Below, piece after piece: positions 1 to 10,922 of a stretch of 64,000 nucleotides of DNA. The translations under genes and the position numbers were made by a program. The notes beneath the pieces were generated by a model. It was not told where the DNA came from. It was given only the letters and a program-made list of their open reading frames with translations, and did no database searches. Each line of letters opens with the position of its first letter. Position 1 is the stretch's first letter. Source of the stretch: Rhodocollybia butyracea (taxonomy: Eukaryota > Basidiomycota > Agaricomycetes > Agaricales > Omphalotaceae); contig JADNRY010000065.1 of the NCBI GenBank assembly GCA_015501585.1, forward strand, positions 1 to 64,000, in the 5' to 3' direction.

Positions 1-1365
1 GCAGCTTCATCAGCCGCTTGAGCGACGGGCCACGCCCTGTAGCATGCAGATAACTTTGCATGTTACTGGTGTAAGGGAAAGTTGACGTTGTCGCGCCGAC
101 TTCAGCACCCATGTTAGCGATGGTGGCCAGACCTATTCCTTAAGAGTAAGCATTAGACGTAAGAATACCACGAAAGACTCACCTGTGCAGGATTGACCAT
201 GGACACCGGGCCCAAAGTATTCAAGGATCCTTCCTGTTCCCCCCTTCAAATGGTTAGTTCTCGATCTGTTTGACAACAAGACCAGACTTACTCGAACGGT
301 CAATTTACCAGCAAGATGCAAAATCAAATCCTTCGTAGTGGCAGCCACCCGGAAAGTTTTCCAGTGAGATGAATGCCTGATTCATATGAGAAATATATAT
401 CGATACAGTGATGAGACGAGAAACATACCGACGATTTTCGGGGCCTTGAGCTCCCATGGCGTCCCAGTCATTGCATCGACGGCATCAGCTCCGCCTACAC
501 CGATAGCAAGCATACCAAGACCTCCGGCATTGGGTGTATGAGAGTCTCGAGCATCAAGATCAGTGTACATCCTCTCAAATCCATTTGAACCACGCTTACC
601 TGTACCAAGCCTGGCAATAAAAATTAGCATGTTGATTGACAATGGCCAATCCAACTCACATTAGCATTCCTGGGCGGCATAATTCTCCAAAACGATTTGA
701 TGGATAATGCCAGATCCGGGGCGCCAAAACTCAATGCCATATTTGCGTGCGGCGCTTTCCAAAAAATCGAAAACTTCTTGGTTGGTCACGATAGAACGCT
801 ACTGGCTAAATTCAGTTTTCGAGTATTCCGTCGAGGGCGAAATCACCTCAAGATCAGCTTTGGCACCTTCCGATGCTTGAATTAGATGGTCACAATGAAT
901 ACTCGTCGGAACGGCACACTGGGCTAGCCCAGCACTCATGAATTGTAAACTGAATAGTGTAAGGCGATCGCATATTCTTCAAAGCTTGGGATTGACTTAC
1001 AGAGCCATTCTGACGAAGAAATTAGTATCATTCAAACCATGCTAGAGATTCAAGACACACTGTGCAGATGCATCCTGCATGGCAACTCTTTCGGGCTTCA
1101 GCTGTAGATACGCCTCGCCTCTAATACGCCCACCATTCCCGAGGCCATTGATAGGGTCGTTAAGGTGACTATACAGTATCTTTTCAGCCAAAGTCAGAGG
1201 CCTCTTGAGAATTTTCCGGACACTTTCAAGATTTTTGATAAGAGTTGGATACGGAGGTGTTATCGAAGCGTAATTTCTTGGAATAGCAGAGATATGCGTT
1301 GCAAATGACCGCGTACAAGCCACGTTTCGTATCGTTGGCCGTACCATGGATAGCAGAATCTCCAA
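1..1365 (-). CDS. ACO: Aconitate hydratase, mitochondrial (3' end outside window)
   Basis: An aconitase-family [4Fe-4S] dehydratase, interconverting citrate and isocitrate in the mitochondrial matrix; a paralogue of this type in yeast (Aco2) acts on homocitrate in lysine synthesis, and I cannot tell which role this copy has. The start gives a basic, Ser/Thr/Arg-rich leader suited to mitochondrial import. Visible family blocks in order: [41 protein letters not shown], the iron-sulfur/substrate segment [17 protein letters not shown], and the cluster-ligand segment GQSCTG before [19 protein letters not shown]. The gene has at least seven short introns, including micro-exons of 9 nt (1001-1009) and 11 nt (600-610). 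Two one-base deletions relative to the conserved frame lie at about 345 and in the G run at 672-674. An apparent in-frame TAG after DLE lies inside a 48 nt intron and is not a break. The reading frame runs off the left edge after [10 protein letters not shown]. Confidence 0.9.
600..610 (-). other. 11-nt micro-exon of the aconitase gene
   Basis: Reading the minus strand, GCTTGGTACAG is preceded by an acceptor ending GCCAG and followed by a donor GTAAGC. Joining it to its neighbours restores the invariant aconitase segment LMLGTDSHTPN. A second micro-exon of 9 nt, AATGGCTCT, lies at 1001-1009 between CGTCAG and GTAAGT and restores QMALLQFM. Confidence 0.8.
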
Positions 1366-1524
1366 GTTAACGAGCTACCGAAGTAACGAAAAACTTCACT
1401 TTTCACGATCACATGATATATGGCCAATCAACGCTGGATTGATTGTCGAATCAGGCGTAGCTCAAATATATTATGATTAGGCTCTCGCAAGATTCAACGT
1501 TCAACGCTATATTATGTTGATGCG

Positions 1525-3189
1525 CTACGCAGTAACAGGTACGCTCCAATCACTAGGAATAGTGCCCATCTGCCTACCGGTAAGTTCTGTCCAAATTGGC
1601 CTTGAGATAGGTCCCATTCCATCATCACCAGTGGGATAAGTACGTCCTTCCCCAAGTACCCGATCCTATTCACCGGACTGATAACTGCAGCGGTACCAGA
1701 TCCAAAGAGTTCGACAAGAGTTCCTGCAGCTTCTGCATCTTGAATCTCCTTCATAGTAATAGCCCGCTCCGAGACGATGAGTTTTTCAGGAAAGATTTGA
1801 GATTTTGGAGGCACCAGACGCATGATCCCGGGCAAGAGCGAGAACAGAATCGCGAGTGACTCCAGGCAGAATCATACCATCTAGTGGTGGGGTGACAAGT
1901 TCGATCGCTAAAAACAATCAATACGCATGAGGATAAACGCAAGCCTTAAACTTACCGTCGCCTTTCTTGAGGACTACAAAACAAATTCATCGTGCCCACC
2001 TGAATACATATGAGACTCCAAAACCAAGTCAATCATAGATGCATACCTCTGTAAGGTAATGCTCAGGCCCGTGAAGCCATAAGTTCTGAGCATATCCCAT
2101 TTTTGCGGCCTCCTTTTGCGGCATGACTCCAGGGGCATAATTAACGCCAAGTTTATAAGCACCCGTTCCTTTCGTCGTTCGCTGAATGAGTAACGCCGGA
2201 TTAAAGACATTATAGACCTACATACCACGGGAGCGGCACGGATATATTCCGTAGTTCCATATAGCGCGATGGGCTTGAAACCTTCGGGGTAGTAGGGACC
2301 CACAGGACTACAGATGACGAAAAGTAGTGCCTCGCTTGGAGGAGCGACACCAATGAATCGTTGTGTGCCAACTACAAACATTATTGATGAACAAGGGATG
2401 TAAATGCTTAAAGATGTGTAAACAGACTCATCGTTGGCCGAATATATAAACTATGTCCAGGTTCTCGCGGAATCCAATCCCTTTCAGAATGGATGAGCTT
2501 CTTGATCAGCTCTAGGAGGGCATCCCCGTTGAACGTCTAAGAAAACATGTTAAATCGAAGTTTACTGAGGAAAACCGGGTAATGTACGGGTAAGGCGATT
2601 CTGGAAGCACTGGTGTTCATTCGCTTCATGTTCATATCCGGGCGAAATAGCGTGACTTTTCCATGTTCGTCTCGATAAGCCTTCATACCCTCGAAGATAG
2701 TTTGCGCGTAGTGTAATACAGTGCAGCTTGGTTCAAGGGACAGAGGACCATCTGCATTGTTTGATTAGTGGACTTGGATGCACAACGCTTGCATGATAAG
2801 CTCACAAGGTCCAATTTTAGGCGTACCCCATCCTTCTACGGAGCTCCAGGGAATGGTAAGCATATGGTCGGTCTGAATGGACATTTATCTTAGGTCCAGC
2901 AACTGATAGTTTCTACGCACAAACGTATGCCCAAACATGAGAGATTTCGATGGGGGAGGAGCTTTCGGATTTCCAGTCTTGACGAACTGTAGATTGGAAG
3001 GCTAAGTTCTACCACGTTAGTACAGGCGTATACATAGAAAGATGCGCGTAAACTCGCCTGGATATCGGGCAAAGCCACAACCTCGCCTGTCATTGCGTCC
3101 GTTTGGTAAAACCTCCCAGCAAGTAGTGAGGATGGGCCATATAGGCGCCTGTATCCTCGAAGACGAACAGACCGGATCAGAGATGACAT
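1525..3189 (-). CDS. BAT1: Branched-chain amino acid aminotransferase, mitochondrial (frame interrupted)
   Basis: PLP-dependent fold-type IV transaminase making or degrading leucine, isoleucine and valine. The start at 3189 gives a 30-residue Arg/Ser-rich mitochondrial leader ([20 protein letters not shown]). Conserved blocks in order: [74 protein letters not shown], the segment with the PLP lysine [62 protein letters not shown], and the C-terminal [13 protein letters not shown]. Introns are short; the first uses a GC donor (GCGAGT). Three one-base indels break the frame: an extra base in the A run 1978-1981, another in 1791-1793, and a missing base in the G run 1633-1635. The homologous frame then ends at the stop 1525-1527, whereas the uncorrected frame ends at 1512. 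All splice sites look good, so sequence error is likelier than a pseudogene. Confidence 0.9.
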
Positions 3190-3674
3190 GCTGAACGTTG
3201 AGCAAAAACAAGAAAAAGTGAAATTCTTGACTCGGAACCATCATTTGGATCTGAGATACAATTCCCACGGACGGCTATGAATAATGCGGCAAATGACAGA
3301 AAACTTAGATCAGGCTTGGATAGTACATGCATGCAGTGATATCGTACATGATGCTGGTCAGAACAGCGGTAATTCCATGTTGCAAGCGATACGCGTCGCA
3401 GCTCCCAGGTATTTCGATGCCGAATGTCCGGCGTCATTATGGCTAATATGGAGTTCCCCGGACCGCAAAGGTTTTCGATGTCCGGAAACTCGGGAACGGT
3501 CAGCATCACACGAGGTCAAAGCGAGGAATATTACGTCTGTTTCTGGAGAAGAGGTTTGCTTTTACAGGCCAGCTGTGGTTCAGAGTAGGACAGGGTGTAG
3601 GAAGCGGTATAAATCACTGAGGAGTCTCAACAAAAATAAATATATTATTCTTCCTATCCTTCGCAGCGCAGCAT
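3190..3674. other. Intergenic, no gene recognised
   Basis: Space between the BCAT start and the 3' end of the BRCT-domain gene. Open frames exist on both strands, the longest a plus-strand frame from 3284, but they have no recognisable domain or conserved composition. It probably holds the BCAT promoter. Confidence 0.5.
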
Positions 3675-4932
3675 TTAGGAGTTCGACTTTTCATCCGCCC
3701 AAAATTTCCTTCCCAAATGAGTCTTCCCTGGTGAGAAAATTGTTGTTGATACGGAATCTGGAAAAGGTTCTGGTACGATGAGAAGAGATGAGACTTTTAT
3801 ACGAAAAGTATTCTCGGGAGCACTGTTATCTTCGCTGGATCGGTTGAGGCTGCAAAGTGCACTCTGGTTCGCGATTCGTTTCCAGGACGACATGAAGGCA
3901 TTCAAATTTGCGTTGGCGGGCTTATTTCTAGAGTCATAGCTGTAGAAATAATATGAGCTAATGGCCCTACATTCTAGTTAGGCATACTTGCCAGATCTGC
4001 AGAGGTACCGAGTTTTTCAGTATGCGCGAAGGAAACGGTAGTCCAAGATGAACGAAGGGAAAAGATCGTGAAGTTGAAGGAAAAGAATAGCAGGAAGTCA
4101 GATGAGCCTTGGGAGCAGGCTCCTTGGACGCGCTTCGTTCACAAATTCGGTTCAAGTCAGTGTTAGTTTTGATTGCAGACGAAGCAACAGGCCGCGAAGC
4201 CGGGCTCGGAGAAGAAAGTTGACAGGTGGCATCAGGATCAGGATCACGGTAGAAGCGTGTGCGTTGTCGTTTAGTGGGGCGACTTCTTTTTGGAGAATAA
4301 TCCTCGTCTTGATTTGAAGAGTTCATATCAAGGAAAGTTCTCTTGAGATGAGAGATAGGCTTGTGGAATTCGATTGCATGGGACGTTTTTGTTTTGTTTG
4401 CTAGGGAGAGGTTCAGCAGTAGAGTCTGGTGTAAGCGGTGGAGAAGCAGGTATAGTTCGCGTAGGATCAAAATAGTCTATAATCATGAATGAGATGAAGA
4501 ATAACTCGGATAAAGGTAGACTTGCCGTCAAGAACGAAAAACGAGACTGGCATCAGCGACTGCCCTTCTACGCAGCGCAAGACCCAAGACACGTGAAGAA
4601 CCTTCAAGGCTTGAGTATGACGTTCAAGCAACTGATCTAAACGTACAATGACATTCTTTTTAGAGAGCCTATCGATAATGATCAACGCGTTATACATGCA
4701 TAAGGCCGGTTAGACTCACTTTTTCATCCAAGGATCGTCCGTTCCAACACAAAAGAAACACGAAGTCTGGTGAAATTCTTTCTCGGATTGCATGATTGAG
4801 CCGCCATTATCAACTGAAAGCTAGACTGAGTAAACTCCCGATAAAAAAACCGATAGTGTGTGTACCCCAGATAGACCGCACTCTAGCACAAGTTTTGGGA
4901 CTGAAACATCCTTTGAAACCTTTGAAAAGCAT
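3675..4932 (-). CDS. BRCT-domain protein
   Basis: The first third reads as one BRCT domain, a phosphopeptide-binding module usual in DNA-repair and checkpoint proteins. Visible signatures are FKGCFSPKTCARVRSIW, a turn DNGGSIM after the first intron, and the hallmark Trp in ALKVLHVSWVLRCVEG. A second intron with a GC donor (GCAAGT) follows LDG. The rest is polar and low in complexity, with a basic stretch PKRSRPTKRQRTR that could be a nuclear localisation signal, and a C-terminal exon (3675-3905) with the frame NANLNAFMSSWKRIANQ. Exon joins in the last third are uncertain: one implied intron would be only about 31 nt and another has a poor donor. The gene is divergent from ERG9 with 168 bp between the start codons. 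It could be a Rap1-like or repair adaptor protein; I cannot decide. Confidence 0.6.
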
Positions 4933-5100
4933 TGGTTCTGATTCTGAAAATTGGTGCAAGTTGAAAGGGCCGGTTTAATCCCTCTGCCGGATATAGATCA
5001 CGTTACCTAGCCACAATCGTACGACAGAAAATACGCCGAAAAGTACATAGCGTCAGTTTTCCTCTCACAAGTTCATTTTTCTTTTGTTTCAGTCACCAAC
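4933..5100. promoter_or_regulatory. Divergent promoter, BRCT gene / ERG9
   Basis: Only 168 bp separate the two start codons, so both promoters must lie here or overlap the 5' UTRs. The ERG9 start is preceded by a pyrimidine-rich stretch with CACCAAC directly before ATG. No specific regulator site was recognised. Confidence 0.5.
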
Positions 5101-6802
5101 ATGGGCGCCGTAGCATGGCTAACTTTACTGGTTACGCACCCTCTCGAGTTCAGGACCCTTCTCCAGTTCTGGCTTTTCCACGAACAGAAACGCGACATCA
5201 CAGCCATGAAAGAACATGCTTCTTCAGGCTGGGATAGAGAATCTATGCGACGATGCTGGGAATTTCTGGATATGACCAGTAGAAGTTTTTCAGCCGTCAT
5301 TAAAGAAGTGGAAGGTGATTTGGCAAGAACAGTGAGTATCAACATGTATATGTACCAACTTTGTTAACACCATTTAGATTTGCATGTTCTACCTTGTTCT
5401 CAGAGGGCTAGATACAATTGAAGATGACATGACAATACCCGACGACGTTAAGCAGCCTATTCTACGGTCATTCCACAAATTGACCGTGACCCCTGGCTGG
5501 ACGTTCAACGACAGTGGAGAGAATGAAAAGGACCGACAGTTACTCGTTGAGTACGATAAGGTTGTTGCAGAAGTCAACCTTTTGGATTCAGAGTACGCGT
5601 CTGTTTTTTTTGTTTTGGAGTGTTCCAACTTACGCGTTCAATTTCCCCTTCAGGTACAGATCTATCATTCTCGACATCGCTGAGAAGATGGAAACAGGCA
5701 TGGCCGATTTTGCACACAGAACTGCCTCTACAGGAATGACATATATCGAAAAGGTTGAAGATTACGATCTTTACTGCCATTACGTCGCCGGTCTAGTTGG
5801 TGAAGGTCTTTCTCGCCTCTTCGCTGCATCCAAAAAGGAGGTTCATTGGCTAGCCACCCAACTCGAAATATCAAATTCAATGGGCCTCTTGCTTCAAAAG
5901 ACCAACATCATACGTGATTACCGCGAAGATACCAATGACAAACGATTCTTTTGGCCGAAGGAGATTTGGGGAAAGAAAGAATATGGATTTCGGGAAATGA
6001 AAGACATGTACGCTCCCGGAAACGAGCAGAACGCGCAGTGGGTTCAAAGTGAGATGATACTAGATGCAATGAGGCATTTGACGGATGCCCTTGATTACCT
6101 CCGGTTACTAAAGAATCAGAGCATTTTCACATTCTGTGCTATCCCAGCCACCATGGCCATTGCCACACTGGAACTTTGTTTTATGAACCCTGCCATGTTC
6201 AAGCGAAATATCAAGATTCGGAAAGCAGAGGCAGCTTCGGTAAGTTTTTCCGTTTTACCTTGACCCGCTTGCCAACAAATACTCCATCCCATAGCTCATC
6301 ATGCGTTCAACAAATCCCCGTGATGTTGCAGAGATTTTCCGAACCTATACCCGAAAAATCCACGCAAAAGCTGTTCCTGAGGACCCCAACTTTCTTCGGA
6401 TATCGGTTGCATGTGGAAAGGTAAGCCATTTTTCTGGCTGAGATGATCTCATTCCTCAAATATGTCTTCCAGGTAGAGCAATGGTGCGAACATAACTTCC
6501 CCTCATTCGTTAGGCTCCCTACAGCCTCCGGTAACCCTCCCACCTTCAACCCCGAAGATGCTCGAACATCGATACTGCGCAAAGAACAGAAGATCGATCA
6601 AACCATCACCCACCGAAAACGCGTAGCTCAGCTCGAGGAAAAGCAAGCAGGCAACGGTCGGGTTGAAGTGGCAGCGACATCGCAAGACGGGGTGCCCTGG
6701 GAGATCTTTGCTATCGTTGGAGGAGTCTTTGCTATCATCTTAGCCGTCATTGGAGCTGTAGTGTGGGCTATCATCAAATTCTCAGACGAGAGCAGCCCCT
6801 GA
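5101..6802 (+). CDS. ERG9: Squalene synthase (farnesyl-diphosphate farnesyltransferase)
   Basis: Condenses two farnesyl diphosphates to squalene with NADPH, the first committed step of ergosterol synthesis, on the ER membrane. Five exons (5101-5331, 5378-5592, 5654-6239, 6295-6420, 6473-6802) join cleanly into 495 residues, close to fungal orthologues. Both Mg-diphosphate Asp-rich motifs are present: DTIEDD in exon 2 and DYREDT in exon 3, together with YCHYVAGLVGEGLSRLF and the NADPH-side segment SMGLLLQKTNIIRD. The C-terminus carries one hydrophobic helix (WEIFAIVGGVFAIILAVIG) that should anchor the enzyme in the membrane. All splice sites are GT-AG and no frame problem is seen. Confidence 0.97.
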
Positions 6803-7880
6803 GAGTACGAGAGCTACCTATATAGTAAATTATACGTTATTGCATGGCATAATATTCTTTGGACAATACTATTTTGCTTGAAATCATGTGTGATAGAAAC
6901 CTTCTTCTAGGCCTAATGTCGTTCGGATCCAGCGTCGTCTAGCAGCAGTGTCGAGGATGTAGGGAGCTTGTAAGGTTGGGCTGAGCATAATGCGGACCGC
7001 GGAGTGACCTGGAGTGACTTGGTGTGCAAAGAATCAGACCGAAGTCTGTTTTGTGTGCTGCAGCGACGACTCGGGCTGGAAGTGTGCTGTACAGCCACTT
7101 CGCTTCCCGCTCCGCTGGACGTTGATGCCACCACGGCATCTGACACATTTCAAGAGACTGTTCACCAGTTTCTTGATTTCGACATTCAAAGCAAGATCCT
7201 TTCATTGAACATCCAACTGCGACACTCTCCCTCCAAATGAATGGAATCTTGCGTTTGAGCAAACGCCTTGTTCAATGGCGACTAAAGGCTGCTGTCAAAA
7301 CGTCCAAATAATTCAAAATGGTATCTGATGAAGAAGCTGCGAAAGTCAAAGCGTCAGTGAGCAATCGCGAACTAACATTGATGGAAAACAAAATCTATGT
7401 GAGCACCAAAGTACATTGTAGTTTGTCAAATACTTTATGTAGTAACTAATCATTCCAGGAATACATGCAAGATTAAACAAGACTGGATGAAATGAACAGA
7501 GCACCTGTATCGGGGCCAAGAGGTATATACAATCATAGAGTAAAAAACGGCCCAGCAAAAATAGGGGAAAAGACAAACAAACAAAAAACCAGCCGTATGA
7601 GACGACAAAGCACTTGAGTCAGAAGAAATACCGTTGTAAGTAGACAAACAAAACGAACAAGAAGAAAAGTATGTAAAAATTGGCAAACTGGGGCAACTCT
7701 AATCCAGATGTGAAATATGTACTAATAAAATACAAGGATTCCTCAAGGCATAATTATACCCCAGCAACATTTCCAGAGTTACACATATGAGAGAAATATG
7801 CACATTAGGCTTGTTGGGCTTCCCCAGCAACCCCCTTCTTACCTTTCGTGCAGTTTGATACAACACCTGAGCATTCGCGC
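6803..7880. other. Intergenic between convergent genes, no gene seen
   Basis: Contains the 3' flanks of ERG9 and the MIT-domain gene. Small frames around 6913-7262 occur on both strands with no homology that I recognise. The part from about 7300 to 7800 is A/T-rich and looks like untranslated or spacer DNA. Confidence 0.5.
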
Positions 7881-10633
7881 CTATTCGGCAAGCCACTTTT
7901 CGCACTTCTTGGCATATTTGTCAAGTAACATTGACAAGTCGCGGATGACGAATGTGAGGACCACACTAGCGAAAAACTCCGAGGAGCGTTTCAGCTTGCG
8001 GTCAGCCGCCGAGCGTATCTCGACGGGAAAAGCACCATATGCGGGCGCTATAGGAATAGATGTAATGGCTTGAGTGTGTTCGTCCAAAAGCTGGGCATGC
8101 AGAAAAAGTCTTTTGAGGCCCTGGACATATGCCGCAGGGGAGTCAAGGCTAGATGAAATATCAGGACACCGAAACTCTGGATAAGAATTGGGCTCACTTT
8201 TTGCCATTCGTAAGCATATCAAACCTCCGAATGAATTTATCTCCCCACGTTGTCTTCTTGATGACGAACCCTTCCCCAACTCCCAACTTTTTCCCAAAAT
8301 TGGCTACCACACCATCGCACACTGTGGAAAAATCCTCTAGTTTTGCAATCCATGCCTCACCTTCTTTGAGTCCGACACTACCAATACCAAGCGCCATTCC
8401 ACTGCTGACATTACCTGCACCAAAACAATCCGAGCTAAAGCCCTGAAGGTCTTCGAGAGCCGTGCAAAGAATATCCAAAACTCGCACTTTCTCTGGTAGA
8501 TTGGTCATTCTTGCACCACCCTGAGACCAGACTTCCTGAGGGACATGTAGGCGTCGAGTGATATATCCTCCAGTGCCAGAAGTCATGGTGGTGCGAAGAA
8601 GATTCATCAAGTGGTACGGCTTTCTCAATGGGTCTGTAGGTGGTACGGGAGGTAATGGTGAGGTAGGCGTTAGCGGTACACCGGGGGCCATGGCAGACAT
8701 CGGTCCAAGCGATGAGGGGTTCATCGACAAGTCTGTCTGCACTGTAAGAGCCTGAGCATTAAGAGTCGGTTTAAAGGATCGCTGTGGAAGAACGCCTAGT
8801 GCGCCATTTGTTGCAATCGGTAACGGCGGTCTCTCTTCTGAGGGTGAGGCTCGCCCAGTTGTTCCGATAGACGGTCGACGGCCAGGTTGAGAAGAAGACC
8901 TGCTTCGCGTCGTAACTGATGTACCACTAGATGACACCGGTTTGGGCAAAGGAACAGATCCCACGGAAGTTGTAGACTCTGCTGGAGATGACGAACGAGG
9001 AGTAGAGGGACCCGATGTTCTGGGTCTCCGTTGGTAAATCGCACCCTGGTTTGGTGTGGGGTTTATTATGCTCGAACCATCCGAGCGTGTTGAAACTGTA
9101 GATGATCCTCTGGGCCGTGGTGACGTATGAGCCAACCGAGGCGACGGAGGGGGCTTCGACAGAGGGGCTGGCACTCGAGGCGTCCCGGGTGTCTCGATCG
9201 GTAAGGGAGGCGGTGAAGGCATAGGTAGGGCAGGTAATGGAGGGGATTCATATGCATGTGATGGTTGTTGATATTTCGAGTCTCGCAGGGTTGACTGACG
9301 GCTGTTGAGATACTTTTCTTCTTCCTCCTCCAAAGATGCTAACTTGCTTCCTGAACCTCCTCCGACAACGGGTTCTCCTCGTGGACGGGGTGGAGCTAAG
9401 GAGGGCTGTGTTTGGGGAGACTCAGAGGGAGGTAATTTGGAAGGCGGTGGAGGCGGTGGAACATTTGATTGCGGTCTCGCTGGCCGGCGGACAACGTTGC
9501 GAGCAGGAGAGACATTTACGGATGTAGTTGTGGACATTGGTGGAACAGCTGTAGCAGGAGGACTACCATCATATAAAGCAGATGCGGAGGCATACGGATG
9601 AGCTCCAGAAGGCGGAAGGCCAGGTATTTCAGCTCCCGTCGGACTAGCCAGGTCTTTCATGAACATTGCAGTACCGATAGCGGCCATACCGTCATCTGCT
9701 TGATAGTCTAAAACATCATCCTGAGTATCATCGCTGTTGTAATTTCTGGCTGCCATCGGTTCTGAAATGTGATCCGAGGATGGTGAGGCGGAGTTTGTGG
9801 GCGAAGTGGATGATGCCGAGTCAAGGGAGAAAGAAGGAGTCGCAGAAGTAGGTGAGTATATGTTGGAAGAATTGTATGGCACGGGCTGTATGCTGTAGAT
9901 GATGCTGAGAATATTCATCCGGTCCGCATAAGTGTCGTGCTAGACGATGTTAGCTGGGCTTAGAATACTGCAAACGTACACTTACGATATTTTGTAACCG
10001 CCTGATTTCATCTTCCTGGGCAAAGACACTGCGACGCCGACCATTTTTTCTTCGTGATGAAGATTCTGTGCTTTCTTCGCCTCTTCTTACCCTTTCCATG
10101 ACTTCACTAAGTAAAGCTACACTTCTGCCATACGCCGCTACTGCGAGTTCTGGATTGTCATTCATTGAATCCAGCTGGACTGCTTCTCTTGCGAGTTCCA
10201 GTGCTCTGGTGAGAGCTCGTCGTGGCGACGGAATTCGGCTAGTTTCTGGTGGCATAAGATGACCATCTGGCGGTGGAGGAGGTTCATGGAAACGTGATGT
10301 AGATGCAAGAATCGACTGCGGCGGAGGGTCGGAAAGGTCATCAACAGACGAGGACGCTGACGATGCTCGATTTGGCGGTGACTGGACAGCTAATCTCGGC
10401 TGGCCTCCAGCAGATCTCGGTAAACCATTGGCCAAATTCTCTTCTGCTGGCTCCTGTGGAGCATCTGGAATACTCGGAATTGGAAGATTTGGCGGCGGCG
10501 CTGCTGGCCGGGCATGAGCAGCTGAAGAACGGCGCCTTTGCGAAAAAGTTGACGAGGACTGAGGAGGAGGGGTAGGATACGCAGAGACAGCAAGACCACC
10601 AAACTCGCGGTTATCACCGTTGGCCCAGCTCAT
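7881..10633 (-). CDS. MIT-domain protein with long Pro/Ser-rich middle region
   Basis: A MIT (microtubule interacting and trafficking) domain lies near residues 130-240, marked by the helices ALTRALELAREAVQLDSMND, PELAVAAYGRSVALLSEVME and, after the first intron, IRRLQNIHDTYADRM. MIT domains usually bind ESCRT-III tails. A low-complexity Pro/Ser-rich region of some 350 residues follows. A conserved C-terminal domain then runs from RKPYHLMNLLRTTMTSG through NLPEKVRVLDILCTALEDLQ to SPAAYVQGLKRLFLHAQLLDEH and ends in KKCEKWLAE. I chose the start MSWANGDN because the upstream in-frame codons lack ATG. The last intron is 49 nt (GTGAGC...CATCTAG) and gives TNGKNLDSPAAYV. The precise function is unknown; a role in endosomal sorting is inference from the domain. 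Confidence 0.8.
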
Positions 10634-10922
10634 GACTGGTTCAGCCTTCTTGAGGTCGTTGGGCACAACAGGATCGTTGAGGAATTAATATAGTGAAGCA
10701 CAGATCAGATCAAATCACACATCGTGAGAATTCGGGGTATTCGTTATTCGAGCTATTTTAAAAACAATCCCAACACAGTAAAGACATGCAGTAAAAGTAG
10801 GATTATTATCCGTAATTAAGAACGAGCGGAAGGGACAAAAGTAATCAAAGAGTGTCTCTCAAGGTATATACAACTAACCATTCCTTCTACTTCATCGTGA
10901 CTTGGACACAAATCAGGGTTAA

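Noticed and set aside
800..860. In-frame TAG in the aconitase exon after the segment KTEFSQ
   Set aside because: It lies in a 48-nt intron (GTGATT...CCAGTAG) whose removal restores [13 protein letters not shown].
3284..3781. 165-codon plus-strand frame between BCAT and the BRCT gene
   Set aside because: It has no recognisable domain, overlaps the 3' exon of the BRCT gene on the other strand, and its composition looks non-coding.
8160..8215. Frame break in the MIT-domain gene
   Set aside because: A normal 49-nt intron from GTGAGC to CATCTAG explains it, giving NGKNLDSPAAYV.
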